Shown piece by piece: positions 48,201 through 60,269 of a stretch of 64,000 nt of DNA. Each line of letters opens with the position of its first letter. Within the stretch, counting starts at the first letter, position 1. Position numbers and translations under genes: made by a program. Under the pieces are notes generated by a model. That model worked only from the letters and a program-made list of their open reading frames with translations. It did not search any database and was not told the DNA's origin. Location of the stretch: positions 2,136,501 through 2,200,500 of the forward strand of contig LR746279.1 in the NCBI GenBank assembly GCA_902729315.2. The letters are read 5' to 3'. This stretch comes from Spirodela intermedia (Eukaryota; Streptophyta; Magnoliopsida; Alismatales; Araceae).

Positions 48201-51200
48201 AGAGCATGAAGAGTCCAGGGAAGGAGAAGCATCAACCCCAGATCCCATTTTTAACACTGTATTCAAAATCTCAATCAGCATATCCACACCAGAACTGCGA
48301 AGAGAGGAAGCATGCCTTAGAAGTTCATCCAAACCACTGGACAGAGATCCTGGAGTATCACCAGAAAGGGCACGTAAATATGTCCTGCAAGTAAATATTT
48401 TGACAAAACACATTAGAGCATTACGATCTTTGACTTCTTGGAGACCAGTATTATTCAGGCATAGAGCATCCAGGCACTGTGGTATGCAACCAATTGCTTC
48501 AGAAGAGCAGATGACACCCCCAGTAATAGCATCAAGAAACGCCTGAGGCACGCCAGCAGCATCTAGGACAGGGAAACAGGTAGGATCTTTGTGAATAAGA
48601 TCACTCATCACTGTCGCCGCTAGAGAAAACACTCCACCACCAAAGTCCTTGGCTTTTCTGAAAATAAGGCTTAAGCAATGAGGCAACAAACTCTCTTCTG
48701 AGCCATATATGCGAGATGTAGTTCCAGGGGCATATGTCCCAAGTGATATTGCACGAAGTAAGGCTTTGATAAGTAACCTTCGATGATAGCTGACCAAGGA
48801 TTCAGAATACAGAGGTTGTGAATCAAGGTCAAATGAAGCACTAACAATTTGTTTACCCTTCTGATGAGAGAGAGATTCTTCTCCAAGTTTCTTTGGACTC
48901 TTCTCAACAGAAGACACTTCAACTTTTAAGCGTGTAATAGTATCATCTAAGCCCCCTAAATCTCTAAACAAACTGACTGCTGGGTTGCTGTAGTCCATGA
49001 AATGCTCCAGGACATTGACTGCCGTACTAACCAAGTGTAAATGTTGAGGGTTTGTATCTTTCAAGAGAGGTAGAAGTGTGGGTATAAATCCCGCTTCCCT
49101 CAGAGCTGAAGAACCAGGTGATGAAGAAACCAAAACTGTGACAAGAGATAAAAGTGCCTCACCAAAAACCACAGACCATTTTGTAGTTTCACTTGTAATA
49201 GTGTTGATGGTTTTCTGCATAAGACTCGCAAGAATTCCTCTATGGCCACCAGATGTTACAGATGTTACCACAGTTGGTTGGTGTGATCGTTCCTGACAAA
49301 GAGCAACAAGTGAAAGAACGCCCAATATCCGAATTTTCTCCGGAATTAATTCTTCATAGCTCATTAATGACACTAACTCATTGACAAACTCTGGTTCATT
49401 GTTAAAGAAATTAGTCAAGTTGTCAGTATCACTACTTGCATGAACAAGAACAATAAATGCATATAAACGGATGCAAATGTACTGCTGTCGAGAATGTAGA
49501 GAACCAAAAGCCCTTGCAAATCTCAATCTCGTCAAAAGTGAAAACCTCAGGCTAGGAGAAACTTTGTACTCATCCACTAAGTTCTTCAAGAGTTGAAGAT
49601 CACTCTCCTCATGTGAACTGATATTTTTCACATGAATGATTTGCAAACCTTGTGCAGAATGGTCTGCATTATTGCATTCATTTAGAGTATCAGCAGCTGC
49701 ATAGAATTCAAAGTGAAGTGTAGAGCCAATATCATAGGCAACTGAATCACAACCGTCTTGCAAAGAGCAAGCAATTAACCCTAGTCCCTCTTCTTTGCTT
49801 CCCCAACCTTGTGAAATAGCAAGTAACTTTGAAGTCAAACTGGCATCTCTTATACAACATTTCCCAATTGTTTTCTTCAAAAAGGCTGCCAATGTCTGCA
49901 AACTAGACTCAACTACATCTCCATCAGCAGAAGCAAGCAAAGCAGAAAGATGCTGCTGCATTCGTTTACAATAAAAAAATCGTCAATAAGCTACAAGAAA
50001 CTAACACAAGACTTTTCATTTACCAGAACAAAAACGTGTGCAGCTTAAACAAATGAGAAAGCGGGAATGAAAACAGATATATTTAGCATATTGGCCATCA
50101 AATTATGAGACACAAATTTAGCAGATTCAAGATTTAGAGAAAAAAGTAACTCCAAGTTAAGAAACGTACTTCATAAGAGCTATAAAAGTGCTTGTTTGCG
50201 CAATTTTCCAAGATAATCCTTACAACCCGAAGAATTTGAAGAACTGCTTCTTTAGGGAAAGTAGGATCAGCTTCCAGGAAATCATCCTCAAGCCGCAAAT
50301 CCTTCCTTGGTTTAACACATTTCTCAAAAAACGAATCAAAATGATTAAAAAGTTCGACCCAGTGATGAAAATCCCCCTGTTCACGGTTCAGATGAAATTG
50401 GTCAGATATTTGTACATAGCTTGAGTAAAATAATCATAATATAATTTTACTTATCATAAATGTGACCATAATAAGAGGCGCCGATATACCTTGTCAAACT
50501 CCCACACAAAGCCCTTCAAGGGAGTTTCAATATCCTCAAATGGAACATAGGTGACACTATTGATAAAGGATCGTATCTTGGAAGGCTGCAATAAAAGTAA
50601 AACCAGACCAATCTTATCGTTTCTCCCATAATAAAAGTGTAAATTGCCTTATTTTCTCAAGAGTGAGGAATTTCATCAAGGACAAACATTAAAATGAAAG
50701 CGCATTCTTGACAAACCACAAGAAATAATCATAGTCTTAAGATGCAATGCTGCAGATCACTTTGTGGAAAATAACAAGGATCACATACAAAAGACAGTAA
50801 ATATAAATATTTCGCTTTTCCAACTTCTGAATTTAGAAAAGTATTCACCTTGTTTTTGTATGGAAGAAGTTTTATGTATTAGGAAAAATTAAAAGCATAC
50901 CTCTTTCAGATCACTGTATTGACAAGAGACAAGTCACAGCAAGAATTAACTTGCGGGAGACAAAAATGATCACTTGAAAATGGCTCAATTTCAGAAAGAT
51001 AATAAATCAGCCAACTTGATAGCATAAGTGATAACCTACATAGCCGTGATTAAGTGCAGTCCTCACTCGTTACTATAACTACGCAGGTGTCCACTTTCAG
51101 ATCATTGATTAAGTAAGTACCCATGATATAGTCAAGTAGATTCTCTGCACCAGCAGTACAAGTATAGTTGAAAAATGTGGCACCTAATTTACAAGCTTCC

Positions 51201-53745
51201 CATGGCCTACACTAATGCTTCACGGCTACTTTGTGCACATTACTACTTTACAAACTAAGCTGGCGTATTCCACCACCTAATGGCTGTGGAGATTCGAAAT
51301 AGATAAATGCATGTCACATAGAAAAAGAAAAAACACTACTTAAATTCCAGCGAATAGTGGCAGCTGAACAGAGTTCAGTAAAAAATTACAGCACTATAGA
51401 TGAGCAGTTTTAACAATCAGAATGTCAACATATTCCACCTTGGCCATGCAAAATATCTTGATTTTAGGAAGATGGTCGGCGCATATGTTTTGATATCAAC
51501 TTTGATATCTTATGTTTTGAAATATGATGAATAAATAACCATTGGACAAATCAAAACTATAGGTAGAGAAGAGGGATAGGTTTAATTTCACCTCTGAAGA
51601 AATATTACAGAAACTAAGAATAAAAGTTAATGCTTTGGAGGCTACGTGTTCATATTGAGATTGATAACATTGAATAACAAGAAAAGATAACAGTTGACTA
51701 ATTGAGTGCACCATCATGTGCAATCTAGAAAGTAATATCCAAGAAGTTGAGATACACTGGCAGAGAATCTAATCAACGCAAAGCATTCTGACATGGTGGA
51801 TTGATTACAATCAACTAGAGTAAGAATGGTGAACGATTCTCTCACTACCTTCTGCCTCATATGTGAGAAGAAAAAGGCAGGGATGTTTAAAGAGGACTCT
51901 ATTATACATTTTGACCTGACCAATACAGATGTAACATCTTTAAAGATTAGTCACTGGAAGGAGAAATAATTGGAAAAAGAAGTAATAGGTCTTTTCTTTA
52001 AAAGTGACTAAATATGTTAACCTCATGATTCAGTTCAACCAAATTTCGTGAGAATTCAGATTTTATCATCCAACTTCCAGTCATGTTATGGTTTACCAGC
52101 GGAGGTCCATGTCATTAGATAACGCATGTCATTGTGAACAGGTAATAGCTTTGTTCCACACACTGAACATGCAGTGTTATCCATGCACCGAACCTGTCTC
52201 CTTGGTAGCAATACTAAATAAATGGGCCTAACATAGAAACTTCCTAGTGAACCAATACGTTGTCAGTCAGTTGAGAGTGTTTCCTAGAAGAACCGTCCAA
52301 ACTATATCATTGCAATCAAGAAAAAAGGTGTAAACGGTGAAGATAATTATTTCAGCCATATATCTTTCAGACACAGTTTTGCATCAGCTATTAACAATAA
52401 AGAGCACACAAAAAAAAAGCAGTCAATTATTAGATTAACAAAAGGCATCAAAACATACGACCAAAATAATCCATATGTTACTGTAAAAATGACACCAGTC
52501 ATGACACCAAAGTTTAATCACGAAATAGGACACCCTAAGAAACTGTGGCAGATAAAAAAAACAGCTTGTATAGAAACACTAACAAACAATGGCCGATTGC
52601 ATGTACAGTATATTCCGAGATTTTCAACGCAAAATGATATAATCTGGATAATCTGGCATATCCAGGCATGAAAAGGATTGACATAAGAAATTCCAGACCA
52701 TTCAAAGATCAAGAAGTGAATCTCAATGACACCAAACTCGCATCAATAGCGCATCTTTTAGAAGTTCAACTACCTTTTAAGAGTACATCAAAGAAATTTT
52801 GAGTATCAAAGATAATCCATAATCACAAGAAAAATCAAACATAAACCGGCATCTTCATTAAAGCAACATAATCACAAGCAGGCAAAGCTGCTTAGAAAAC
52901 TCCAGTAAAGTATTTCCGAATCCAAAAAACTCTCAAGAACTTTAAAAACGAACAAAAAAATTCAAAAAAGAGCTTTTATTTTTCTCATTCACAGAGTATC
53001 ATCCTGAGTCTATGAAATAAGAAAAAATTAAAAACAACATTGAGGGGTCAGTCCGATCGTCCTATCAGAGGACATACACTGCAGTTTACCTTGAGCAGGA
53101 TTGCACTTCTGTTCCAATGCATGACAAAATTTTGCTCCAAGGAAAGATAAAATACATATATAAAAAGGTTTACATGAGCGAGAACTAGAAACTGAATCCT
53201 AACAAAGACAACGCAAAAATTCCTTCCCTGACAATGGTAAAACAAGATAGAGGTGCAAGTCCCCAAACTACCTTAAGAGCATGCCAACACGAACCTGAAT
53301 CTCCGAAACTAATTTAGTTCCCATCGAATCCCATAGAATCTTATAATTTGAGAAAAAATATCTCAATCATGGGAAAAAATTGAAGCGTAAACAGAAAAAA
53401 TGCCAACAATACTACATTTTCGAACATATTTAACTTCATAATTCTACAAAAGAAGACAACATAAGAAAGAAAAGAGAAATTAAAAAACGAGTTTGTCCAT
53501 CCTCATTTCCTCGTAGAAAATAAAATCGTCAAAGAAACATCAGAGGCAACACGAATCTTCCCAAAAAAATTACTGAAACATGCTCATAGAAGCTGCACTA
53601 TCCCCTGCCCTTAAAAATATTGAGATACTTCTTCCAGATAATACCGACATCAAATCCTCATGGTGAAAAAAAGAGAATAAAATCTAAAAGTAAACTTTAA
53701 TCAAGGGCGTACCACTTCCAAAACTCTCCTTCTTTTAAGCTTCAT
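36254..53745 (-). CDS. UPL1/UPL2-like: HECT-type E3 ubiquitin ligase, UPL1/UPL2 class
   Basis: My gene model has 15 exons, all with GT-AG borders and consistent frame: 53713-53745, 50490-50585, 50170-50376, 41976-49955, 41583-41897, 40575-40776, 40210-40493, 39861-40135, 37974-39075, 37744-37890, 37577-37657, 37227-37452, 37020-37159, 36483-36589 and 36254-36356. The product has 3765 residues, close to the roughly 3,700 of Arabidopsis UPL1/UPL2. It starts [11 protein letters not shown], followed by DUF908/DUF913-type armadillo regions. A UBA domain (about 1290-1332) and a UIM (about 1335-1353) bind ubiquitin. A strongly acidic stretch lies at about 2145-2185, and two DPxFLxALPxD ubiquitin-binding motifs at about 2679 and 2716. 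The HECT domain is at about 3400-3765, with catalytic Cys3732 in [12 protein letters not shown] and the end GFGFG. It passes ubiquitin from an E2 through this Cys to substrates. Intron 1 is about 3.1 kb. Confidence 0.95.
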
Positions 53746-54125
53746 CTTCAAATTACCATCGCAGGGCCGACACCCCCGCGGCAAGCACAGAACTCCAGCC
53801 CCACCCTAACAGTGATCACCGGAGCGGAAAAGGCCTGGATAGAGAAGGCGATGTAGGAACGACCGGCGCGCAGGGCAGTAGGGCTTCTACCGCATAAATC
53901 GGGCCGATGGCGACGGTGCAAAAGAGAGAAGGGGCAACCCCTGGTGTCTGGCAGGCCGGGAAAACGAGACTTCCCCCATCGAAGGGAGAATTAGGGTTTC
54001 TTCGTCCCTCCGACGATCGGCTTCGGTGAAGACGAGGACCGGATGGGTAGCGGGGAGGGTGATGGAGTGGGGTAGAATTCTGAAGGAGAGCCAACGCTGT
54101 GGCGTCCCCGTATTTATATAACAGT
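53746..54125 (-). promoter_or_regulatory. Promoter and leader of the UPL gene with upstream ORFs
   Basis: A TATATAAAT box lies at about 54112-54120 (minus strand), giving a start near 54085 and a leader of about 340 bases. The leader holds a 30-codon upstream ORF (53887-53979) and a minimal ORF, ATG GTA ATT TGA (53748-53759), which ends two bases before the main ATG. The (AG)n run at 54166-54192 lies just upstream of the TATA box, where plant promoters often carry CT/GA repeats. Confidence 0.6.
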
Positions 54126-54159
54126 GAGAAAAGAGGAGGCACCCAAAAGTACGGGACGG

Positions 54160-54162
54160 CTC

Positions 54163-54192
<30 letters not shown>
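54160..54192. repeat. (GA)n microsatellite in the UPL upstream region
   Basis: An uninterrupted GA run, reading CT on the transcribed orientation of the minus-strand gene. Confidence 0.95.
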
Positions 54193-54193
<1 letters not shown>

Positions 54194-54199
54194 CCCTTT

Positions 54200-55509
54200 G
54201 TGCTGGTTCACGGAGGGAGGGTATCTTTCGAATGGATAAAACTTTTCACAAGCTTACTTTTACCCCTATTTTATCACAACAGTGAGCACACATCCAAGGA
54301 GGAAGGATATCTTTCGAAGATATATAACCTTTTCACAATTTTACTTTTACCCTCCCTATCACGACAAGTAACGTCATCTTTCAATTACGACGTGCCCATT
54401 TGACGAGAAAGTCCCCCAATCTTCGGGGAAACCGCATGCAGCACCCATTTTCTGCCATATTTAGGCACATCATCTCCTTTTTTATGATTGAAAAAAGGGG
54501 AAATAGGGGATTGGTAAATGGATGGTGTTTACCTCGATATTTATTAGAAAATCCCACTTTTTGAGCATCCCACTAAAAAAAATCGATTAGAAAAAAATAA
54601 TTATGAGACATTATTTTTCTAATTTTTTATAAATTATAGCTATAAAATATATAAAATAAAACATTTTCCATTGAACAAGATTGCAATTATATCTGTGTAA
54701 CAATCTATTTTCCAATTTAATATAAGCAGAAGTCATTTCATTGACCCACAATGTCCTCGTTGACATTGTCATGAACTATGGAAATTATCAGAGCACAGAT
54801 AGAACAAAACCGGGTGGGGGTGTTTTTATATCTACAACATTAATTATAAAAATAAATAAATAATAATTTAATACTCGGATGCCATGAACTGATCAAGACA
54901 ATAAAAGGAGAAAAAGTCGGATTATTTCGTCATGAAAAGAGGGCCAGAGCACTCATCATATAAGCGGAGTATATGCACAAGACTCTGTTTATTTACCGGA
55001 AATAGTAATAATCAACTCTCATAAACAATAATCCTCATAATTTATAGTCAACTGCATTCATTCATCAGATGAGATTCAACCACATTCCAGCATTTCAGCT
55101 CATATTTCTTTTTTGGTCTCCCAGCTCAATCAATCCTTCCTGTCTTCCATCCCTGCCTGAGCTTTAGCAGAGATTCCAGTAATGGTTACAAGAAACAGAC
55201 AGAAAAGTGAGCAGATGTCTTTCTGATGAACTTGGTTTCTGTGGCTTCGCCATCTAGAGAAGCAGCCAAGGATGGGAAGCAAGCTGCCAGTGTTCATTAG
55301 GAGCCCACCCACACCGGGCAGCCCTCCACAGAACAACGTGCAGGGTGTTGTGGGAGCCCATACCAGGAGGCCCTGGCTTCACGCAGGATGATGAACTTTG
55401 AGGCCATCTCTTCAGTTTGTCATGAACCGAGACTCAAAAAGGGGCAGATAGCCAGTCACCAATGGCATTGCAACCACCAAAATGGAAAATGACACCAGAT
55501 TTGATTCAC
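54200..55509. other. Intergenic DNA and likely 3' untranslated region
   Basis: 54200-55080 is AT-rich with nothing recognised. 55080-55509 is more balanced and lies directly after the stop codon of the next minus-strand gene; it is probably its 3' untranslated region. The short frame at 55130-55336 has no family resemblance. Confidence 0.5.
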
Positions 55510-57656
55510 TTAATCGTCACCATCAGGGAAGTCAAATATAGTATTGCTGACAGGAGAAGAGGGGTCACCTACCAGAGGCTTCCCTCTCCTGGAGGTGAAC
55601 ATGGAGACCCCTGACGTTTTCTTACCTGATGAAGGCCCAGATTTGCTTGTTGCAAGGACAAGACGCTTCCCCACTTCACTTCTTCTGAGCTTGTCTGATG
55701 ATCCCATATGAGAATCATCTCTATGACCCTCGCAGTTATCACCAGGGGCTGACAATGGAGCAGTTCCTCTCTCCTTCTCATGAAAAATGACCTCTGATGT
55801 CTTCTCCGACTGCTTCAAAGAACCATCGGCACCAACTGAAGCTGACCCACTGCTCTTAATACGGCTTTCTCCAGTCCTGTCAGTCATACCGACTCTCCCG
55901 AATGCTGTTGTACTAATAGTGCACGAATCCACGTCGTCAAGATCAGAGAAGTAACTTGAAATGATCCCTGTGATGGAGACTCTTCCAGGAAAGCTTTCGC
56001 TTGGAGTTTCAGCAAGCCATGAAGGTTTCTCATCCTTTCTACATATAGCATCTTCAGAAGGCAAGCTCCCACCATTTAGGCCAATATCCAGGAGTTCAAA
56101 CTTCATGGCACCACTGCCATCTTTTCTTCTTTTCTCTTGCTGATAATCTAAACCAGCAATCGTCTCTGAGGCTACCATCCCTTTGCCCGATAATACATTT
56201 CTTGTTCCGATATCATCCAAAGTTCTCCCAGAAGCATCATTTGAACCAGTTTCAGGGGCACGTTTTCTGAGTTGGCCTCTCTTTTGTGTTTGTTCTTCAT
56301 AGCCCTGTATTGTGTGTGGCATAGTTGCCGCCAGTCCCACAGAACCCTCTAAAGGAGAGATATCCATGAACAGGAACCATGTGATCCGCAGCCCACTAAA
56401 GACATTCCAAACAGGCATTGAATCCGGGAGATGGTAGTGGTGGATTTTTCTTTTCACCTGTTTAATTGAATAAAACCTGGGAGCGGTCACCCAAAGTCCC
56501 TTGAGTTAAATCTTTGCGAACAGAACGATGACCAGGAGAATAAAATCAATAGGGCATACCAGCAAAGCATGGACCTTGATCTTTCCAAGTTTTGGGAAAC
56601 AAGCAGAATGCTCCCTTCCCAGTTTTTCTGCAGAAGTCAAGGATGTGTTATTCCAAAAAGCCAAGAAAATAGAAGGACAATATATCCTAAAACTTAGATA
56701 CATGAGGTTGATTATGATTGCAACAGACATCATCCCTTTATATATTAACCATCAGGTCTATGGAAATTTCAAAAACTATACACAAAAATCGTATTGACCA
56801 CCTTGGAAAATAACAAAGATATTGTCTAAACATTTAAGAAAAGCAAACCATATATTGTTTTCGTCAAGAGGATCACACAAGTAGACCCACCTGTGTATCA
56901 TCTACAAGGAACTATTATCGATAGTTTTATGAGTATTATATGAGCTCCATCATATAATGAGCATTCCCCCAAGAAGAAAATGGGTTTCGATTGTAGAACA
57001 TAAATCTATTAAGTCAATGTAAACATTAGGTTGTTCCAAACTAACCACTATTTGACCATCGTCTAGGCCGTGCAAAATATCGAATTAACATCTCATACCC
57101 TCTTTCAACTGAATATCCTCGGCATATTCATTAATCCATCCCCTTGCTGAAAAAACATACATCCAAGTTCCCTGGTGCATTTATGTAGTGACCAAGTGTT
57201 GATCTGCAGAAAGACGCTAGAAGCATAGGTGCTGTCCCCCATGAAGAGACTCGGTTCCTATGCTTCCCTAAGGGTCAACGGATCCAAGGAAGAAGAAAGG
57301 GCTAATCCACCGCAAAAAGCATACGAAAATGAAAATGGTTTAACATCTGGAGAACCACCGGTCCCAAGATGGCAAAAAAGCATACCAAAAAGGCCATTTC
57401 TCGTGGAGCTAAAGAATAGTTCCTAGAAAAAGACTACTCATCACGAAGCATATGAAACGAGACGAAAATAAAAAAAAATAAAGAATGAAAGAAAGAACGC
57501 GAGGTTGCGACGAGCCAGACAGGAGCGGAAGGCGACCTTTCTTTCCCATCACTTACTCTTCAGATTCCCGACGGTGATATCCGCAGGAACGGCTACCGCG
57601 AGACGGGTGCCAAGGTTGGTGTCCGCGAACAATGGCCTCTGCGCCACCGGCGCCAT
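55510..57656 (-). CDS. Plant protein of unknown function, 371 residues, possible ubiquitin-like N terminus
   Basis: My model has three exons: 57557-57656, 56560-56627 and 55510-56457, with GT-AG introns and preserved frame. It starts MAPVAQRPLFADTNLG. The N-terminal 100 residues (RLAVAVPADITVGNLKKKL, then IKVHALLVKRK, then HYHLPDSMPVWNVFSGL) look like a small beta-grasp, ubiquitin-like fold: a strand, a helix after VGNLK, then strands. This is my reading of the pattern, not a recognised family. Residues from about 110 onward are Ser/Gly/Lys/Asp-rich and probably disordered, with a KRRKD basic patch and a terminal FDFPDGDD. Such a composition fits a nuclear regulatory protein. A TATA-like ATAATATATT at about 57747-57757 supports the start at 57656. 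I do not recognise the gene. Confidence 0.75.
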
Positions 57657-57659
57657 CGC

Positions 57660-59780
57660 CGGAACCACCTCGAACGTCGCTCCGTCGTCTGGAATTTCCC
57701 GCAAGCCTCGCACTCCTACGCTCTTGTTGGCGGGACGACAGTTCCGAATATATTATATCTGACCGACAAACTGACTTCTCCCTCTCCTATGGCCCACGGG
57801 ATGGACGGTAAAGATAACCCACTTCCGAGGAACCCCAGGATTCACTGAAGTTTACTGTTCTACCCCGGTAAAACTAAAAAATGTACATTTCTTCCCACTC
57901 CGAGCCTGAAACTCTTGTACCAAGAATGAGTGCTCATGAGAATGGATTTTGTGAATGCATCATTCCATTCACCAACGTCCAATGTCACACTAATCAAGTT
58001 TTTTGACTCATTTTTTGTGGTGGTCAATCATGATTTAGGAAAGGAGATCTTTCTAGAATAAATTTCAAGTGGATTGAGATCAGGTGAAGGATACATTAAT
58101 CAAAGACCCATTTTCTATGGAGATAGAACACATAGAGTTCTTGATTGTATATTTACAAAAATGGACGAAAAAATATGACTAAGAGCACCAAGTGTTGACT
58201 TTCCGGTCATTGACATTTTGGGATTGGTAGAGAGAACGTATAAATATGAAATTTTCATTTTACAACTATATGCCATTGATGGTTTATCACATAAATAATT
58301 GATGATAATGTTTTATTTACTTTCAAAATTGAAATATACATAAATAGTTGACTAATCTTATTTGAAAAATCTAGCATGATTAGAAAAGTCATAACATTAC
58401 TGAAGTGGGATAAATCAAGGGGTCAACTTGGATCGGATGTCTTCATGGTCCCACTCTAATCAACTCCATCATTCTTGTTGACCAAATATCAATCTAGTGT
58501 TCTTGGCACTAGAGAGCTCGAAAAGTTGCTTCTTCAGCCGTTGACAGCCTAATACTAAGAGACTCTCCAAGGAAAGAAACAAGGTGTTGACTTTCAGGTC
58601 ATTGACATTTTGGCATTGGTGGAGTCAATATATAAAGATGAAATTTTCAGTTTACAACCATGTGGCATTGACATCTTATTACATATACAAATGATGATAT
58701 TGTTTTACTTACTTTCAAAATTGAAAAGGACATAGAGTTGACTAATCTTATTTGGAAAAATAGCAACACAAAGACAATGAAAAGAACACAGAGTCATCAA
58801 ATAAAAAGAGGTGAAATTATGGGTATTATAGTTACAATAAATATATTATTATAAGGTGACTTTCAACCATTTTGGGATATGGAATCTAAGAGTAAAGTAG
58901 CATTTATGCCCCAACCTATATGGATGGATATTATTGAAAATTTATAAAAAATATTTATTTAGGATTTTCTATTAGATGACTTTCTTAAGCATACATTATT
59001 ACTCAAATCATCCAAACTATGAAAACAATAAGTGCTTTGATTTCTTTAAGGGTTCTTATTGGCACCCATTACTATTTAAATTGTAGGTAACGCGAGTGGA
59101 GAGGGCTCATTGAGAATGCTTGTTAAGAGGCCAAAATATGCTCACCAACCCATATAGTCTGCAATATTTCATTTATATCTTTTTCATTTTTTAAAACCTT
59201 AATTACATACTCTCGTGATTATATGACATAACCTCCATCTAAACTTAATTATGTTTCATAGGTAACCCCCTTTTATGATGGTTTAAATGAAATTTTGTAA
59301 AGGCTGCAATTTTCAATAATTACGAGGCTACTTATATATATTATTTTATATTTTTTTGTTATATAACGATATTAATTTAGGTGGAAAAAATTAATTTCCT
59401 ATTTATTCCGAATATATGCAAAAATTGCTATTTCCTTTTATCCAGTCTTTTATAGTATATTGTACGACAAACCCATTTTCTGAAATGAATGCTAGAGCAA
59501 AAAAAACTTTTAAAAATCATTTGCATTTATTTTATATGAATATGATCATTTTTTCATTAATTATAATAATTATATTAGAAACATAACCCCATGATTCGTA
59601 CTTCACCAGGATGATTAATTTCTACTATGAAACAAGTAATAGAACCTTATGCTACTATACACATGAAGTCGAGGAATATTCCGTATTATGGATGTTGGAA
59701 ATATTTTATTTTCTGTGAATATTCCATATTGGGAATGGATGATTTATTTTTGTTATTTATTTTTAGATTAATAATAAAAC
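57660..59780. other. AT-rich intergenic DNA with a duplicated 180 bp block
   Basis: Apart from the promoter of the preceding gene and the duplicated block at 58195-58372 and 58584-58763, I see nothing recognisable. Confidence 0.5.
58195..58763. repeat. Two direct copies of a ~180 bp block
   Basis: 58195-58372 and 58584-58763 both run from 'tgactttc' plus 'ggtcattgacattttgg' to 'gttgactaatcttattt', with scattered substitutions. They are in the same orientation, 389 bp apart. No coding content; origin unknown. Confidence 0.85.
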
Positions 59781-59789
59781 TAGAAGGGT

Positions 59790-60269
59790 CTCCATCCCAA
59801 ACCCCAACCCACAAAACCCCGCTGCCAGAGCGCCGTTGTCGCCCCCCACCTCCCGCTCTCCTCCACCAGTTCCAGAGGTCCGGAGCCGGCGAATCCTCCT
59901 CCTCTGCTGTCCATCGGCACTCCGGCTTGCTCCTCCATTATCGTCCACTCAAGCTTTTCTACTTTCCGTGGCCCTTCTACCCATTTTCCTCCCTCCCTCA
60001 CCCCCGCATGTGTCACTACTCTGTTCCCAGCGCCACCGAGTACCTTTATCTGTCGTCCTGCCTCCTCCCTCCAATGTCGTCCCCATCGTCTGGCGCCGGA
60101 ACTTGCTGACAACTGGAGGCTGGCTTCGTCTGGTGTCGTTTGTGCTTCGTGAAGGTTTGATAGGTTTCTCTGCTCCCGCGTTCGCGTACAGGTTGCATGG
60201 GCTACTTCTACCAGTGTTCTCATCTCTCGCCGCCCTTTCTGTCTTCAAAAAGTGGCGCATGAGGTGGGA
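59790..60269 (+). promoter_or_regulatory. GC-rich leader of the PARN/AHG2-like gene with chained upstream ORFs
   Basis: A pyrimidine-rich GC block starts abruptly at about 59785 after AT-rich DNA and leads to the main ATG at 60270. It holds several upstream ATGs. The last two are an ORF of 21 codons (60197-60262) and one of 4 codons (60259-60273). The first ends in an ATGA overlap with the second, which ends in an ATGA overlap with the main start. Whether all of this is transcribed is not shown by the sequence. The longer frames here (59627-60109, 59836-60273) resemble no known protein. Confidence 0.5.
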
